A DNA stretch of 6,177 nucleotides from Nitrospirota bacterium. Its GTDB lineage: Bacteria > Nitrospinota > Nitrospinia > Nitrospinales > Nitrospinaceae. Both the position numbers and the translations under genes were made by a program. Positions 5,351 to 6,177 of this stretch are shown here, one piece after another. The DNA lies in assembly GCA_030600405.1 (NCBI GenBank), contig JAUVMD010000087.1, positions 1-6,177 of the forward strand. Reading direction: 5' to 3'. The notes under the pieces are model-generated. The model was not told the DNA's origin, did not search any database, and was given only the letters and a program-made list of their open reading frames with translations. The number at the start of each line of letters is the position of its first letter. Within the stretch, counting starts at the first letter, position 1.

Positions 5351-5722
5351 TTGAATCGGAGAATTTTGCTTGTTGTTTCGGTAATACTAACCCTCTGGGT
5401 GCTCATTAGCGCTGAAGCACGGGGGGAGCGGGCTCCCTGGCAGGTACTGGACGAGGCGTTGACCTACCTGCACGGTATCCCGGAGGTGGCATGGGTAAAG
5501 TTCGAGGATCATAAGGTCTTGATCGGCTGGCAGGGGCTGCCAAAAAATTTCGAGAAGATCAACCAAACCGCCGCGAAAAATGCCGCCCACGCACTTCATA
5601 ACGAAGTGACGGTCTATTCCCTTCGCGCCGAGCAGACATCTATTAAAGAAGGCGAAGAAGAATCTTACCTGTGCAAAACCACCGCCAACCCGCGAGAGAT
5701 CATCGAGTCCAGCTGCCGTTGA
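5351..5722 (+). CDS. Small secreted protein of unknown function
   Basis: I do not recognise this 123-residue protein. It begins with a signal peptide: MNRR, a hydrophobic stretch from about residue 5 to 20, then an AEA motif at 21-23 that would be a plausible signal peptidase I cleavage site. There is no lipobox cysteine. The mature part (about 100 residues) reads by eye as helix (VLDEALTYL), two strands (VAWVKFED, KVLIGWQG), a helix (FEKINQTAAKNAAHAL) and a strand (EVTVYSLR), then a charged KEGEEE linker. Its only cysteines, Cys108 and Cys122, lie near the C-terminus and could form a disulfide in the periplasm. It starts with TTG, 23 bases after the nucleosidase gene, so the two are probably co-transcribed, though a functional link is not evident. 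Its stop is one base from the stop of the opposing kelch gene. Confidence 0.75.
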   Translation: MNRRILLVVSVILTLWVLISAEARGERAPWQVLDEALTYLHGIPEVAWVKFEDHKVLIGWQGLPKNFEKINQTAAKNAAHALHNEVTVYSLRAEQTSIKEGEEESYLCKTTANPREIIESSCR

Positions 5723-5723
5723 A

Positions 5724-6177
5724 TTATTTCGGTGTGAACACCTGGTGGTAGGTACTGCCGCCACCACCGGGGTGGGGTCCGCCGTTCAAGAGATGAATGT
5801 TTCCGTTTACCAGCGCTGAACCGAGTCCGTGGCAGGATTTGGGCATGGGCGGCTGGGTGTGCCATTGATTCGTCTTCGGGTCATACGCTTCATTTTCGCT
5901 GAACGTGCCCTCGCCCGACTCACCGCCGAACACGTAAATCTTTCCTTTTATATATTGCGAAGTGATGCCGGAGCGCGCCGTTGGTAGGGGTGCGAGCGAT
6001 TTCCACTGGTTTGATTTAGGATCGTAGGCTTCGTGGGCATTTAAATTTTGATTGTAGTTGACGTTGACGCGCCCACCGATGGCGTACAGCAATCCATTTG
6101 TCACGGAGACAGTGAGGTGGTCGCGCGGGGTGGGGATGGGCATTAGCTTTTTCCAGGTGTCAGTTTTCGGATCGTAC
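5724..6177 (-). CDS. Kelch-repeat beta-propeller protein, C-terminal part (runs off the right edge)
   Basis: The reading frame is open from the right edge to the TAA at 5724-5726, giving 150 visible residues; the N-terminus lies outside. The repeats are kelch blades, each with a YDPK-x-x-x-W element, a P-x-P-R or related turn and a gly-gly strand. They read YDPKTDTWKKLMPIPTPRDH ending YAIGG, then YDPKSNQWKSLAPLPTARSG ending YVFGG, then YDPKTNQWHTQPPMPKSCHG ending LLNGG. A final YHQVFTPK probably closes the propeller. An ATG at 6141-6143 is an internal methionine, because it falls inside a repeat. Kelch propellers usually bind proteins or sugars. In bacteria many are exported, but a signal peptide cannot be checked here, and neither function nor partner can be assigned. 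Confidence 0.88.
   Translation of the reverse strand, partial: YDPKTDTWKKLMPIPTPRDHLTVSVTNGLLYAIGGRVNVNYNQNLNAHEAYDPKSNQWKSLAPLPTARSGITSQYIKGKIYVFGGESGEGTFSENEAYDPKTNQWHTQPPMPKSCHGLGSALVNGNIHLLNGGPHPGGGGSTYHQVFTPK

Noticed and set aside
5387..5767. 126-codon minus-strand frame opposite the small secreted protein gene
   Set aside because: It runs through the kelch gene stop region in a different frame and lacks a recognisable domain. The plus-strand gene has a signal peptide and a ribosome site.
6141..6143. ATG as the start of the kelch protein
   Set aside because: The frame stays open upstream to the edge and encodes YDPKTDTWKKL, part of a kelch blade, so the methionine is internal.

Overview
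The window is an ordinary-looking bacterial chromosome segment, densely coded and moderately GC-rich. It holds eight protein-coding genes; mtnA and the kelch gene are cut by the window edges. No tRNA, rRNA, CRISPR array, integrase or transposase gene was seen. The gene order yggT-divIVA-DUF167, the bacterial AsnRS and the hairpin repeats would suit a Gram-negative lineage such as Desulfobacterota (former Deltaproteobacteria) or Nitrospinota. That placement is a guess from gene content, not a measurement.

Left part (1-1239, minus strand): a four-gene operon read leftwards, yggT, divIVA, a DUF167/YggU gene and mtnA (only its N-terminus is in the window). The gaps are 2, 20 and 10 bases. A textbook sigma-70 promoter (TTGACA, 17-base spacer, TATTTT) lies at 1323-1351 and would drive all four. 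Two products are envelope or cell-pole type proteins, one is a small conserved protein, and mtnA belongs to methionine salvage.

Middle part (1472-4312): asnS (plus strand, asparaginyl-tRNA synthetase) and an rlmD-type rRNA uracil methyltransferase gene (minus strand) converge. The 60 bases between them consist almost wholly of two unrelated hairpin-forming repeats. The second repeat runs into rlmD and supplies its last three codons and its stop.

Region 4313-4589 separates the divergent rlmD and nucleosidase genes. It contains two copies of a 37-base hairpin repeat in inverted orientation around a 52-base spacer (a MITE-like element), a further GC-rich inverted repeat, and a possible promoter so close to the nucleosidase ATG that the mRNA may be leaderless.

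Right part (4590-6177): a nucleosidase of the MTA/SAH nucleosidase superfamily, followed after 23 bases by a small secreted protein of unknown function. This pair converges, with one base between the stop codons, on the 3' end of a kelch-repeat protein gene that enters from the right edge.

The functional theme is housekeeping: translation (AsnRS, rRNA methylation), cell pole and envelope (DivIVA, YggT), and possibly methylthioadenosine recycling (MtnA, and perhaps the nucleosidase). I found no convincing new multi-gene system. The most unusual material is the repeats and how they are built into gene ends and promoter regions.
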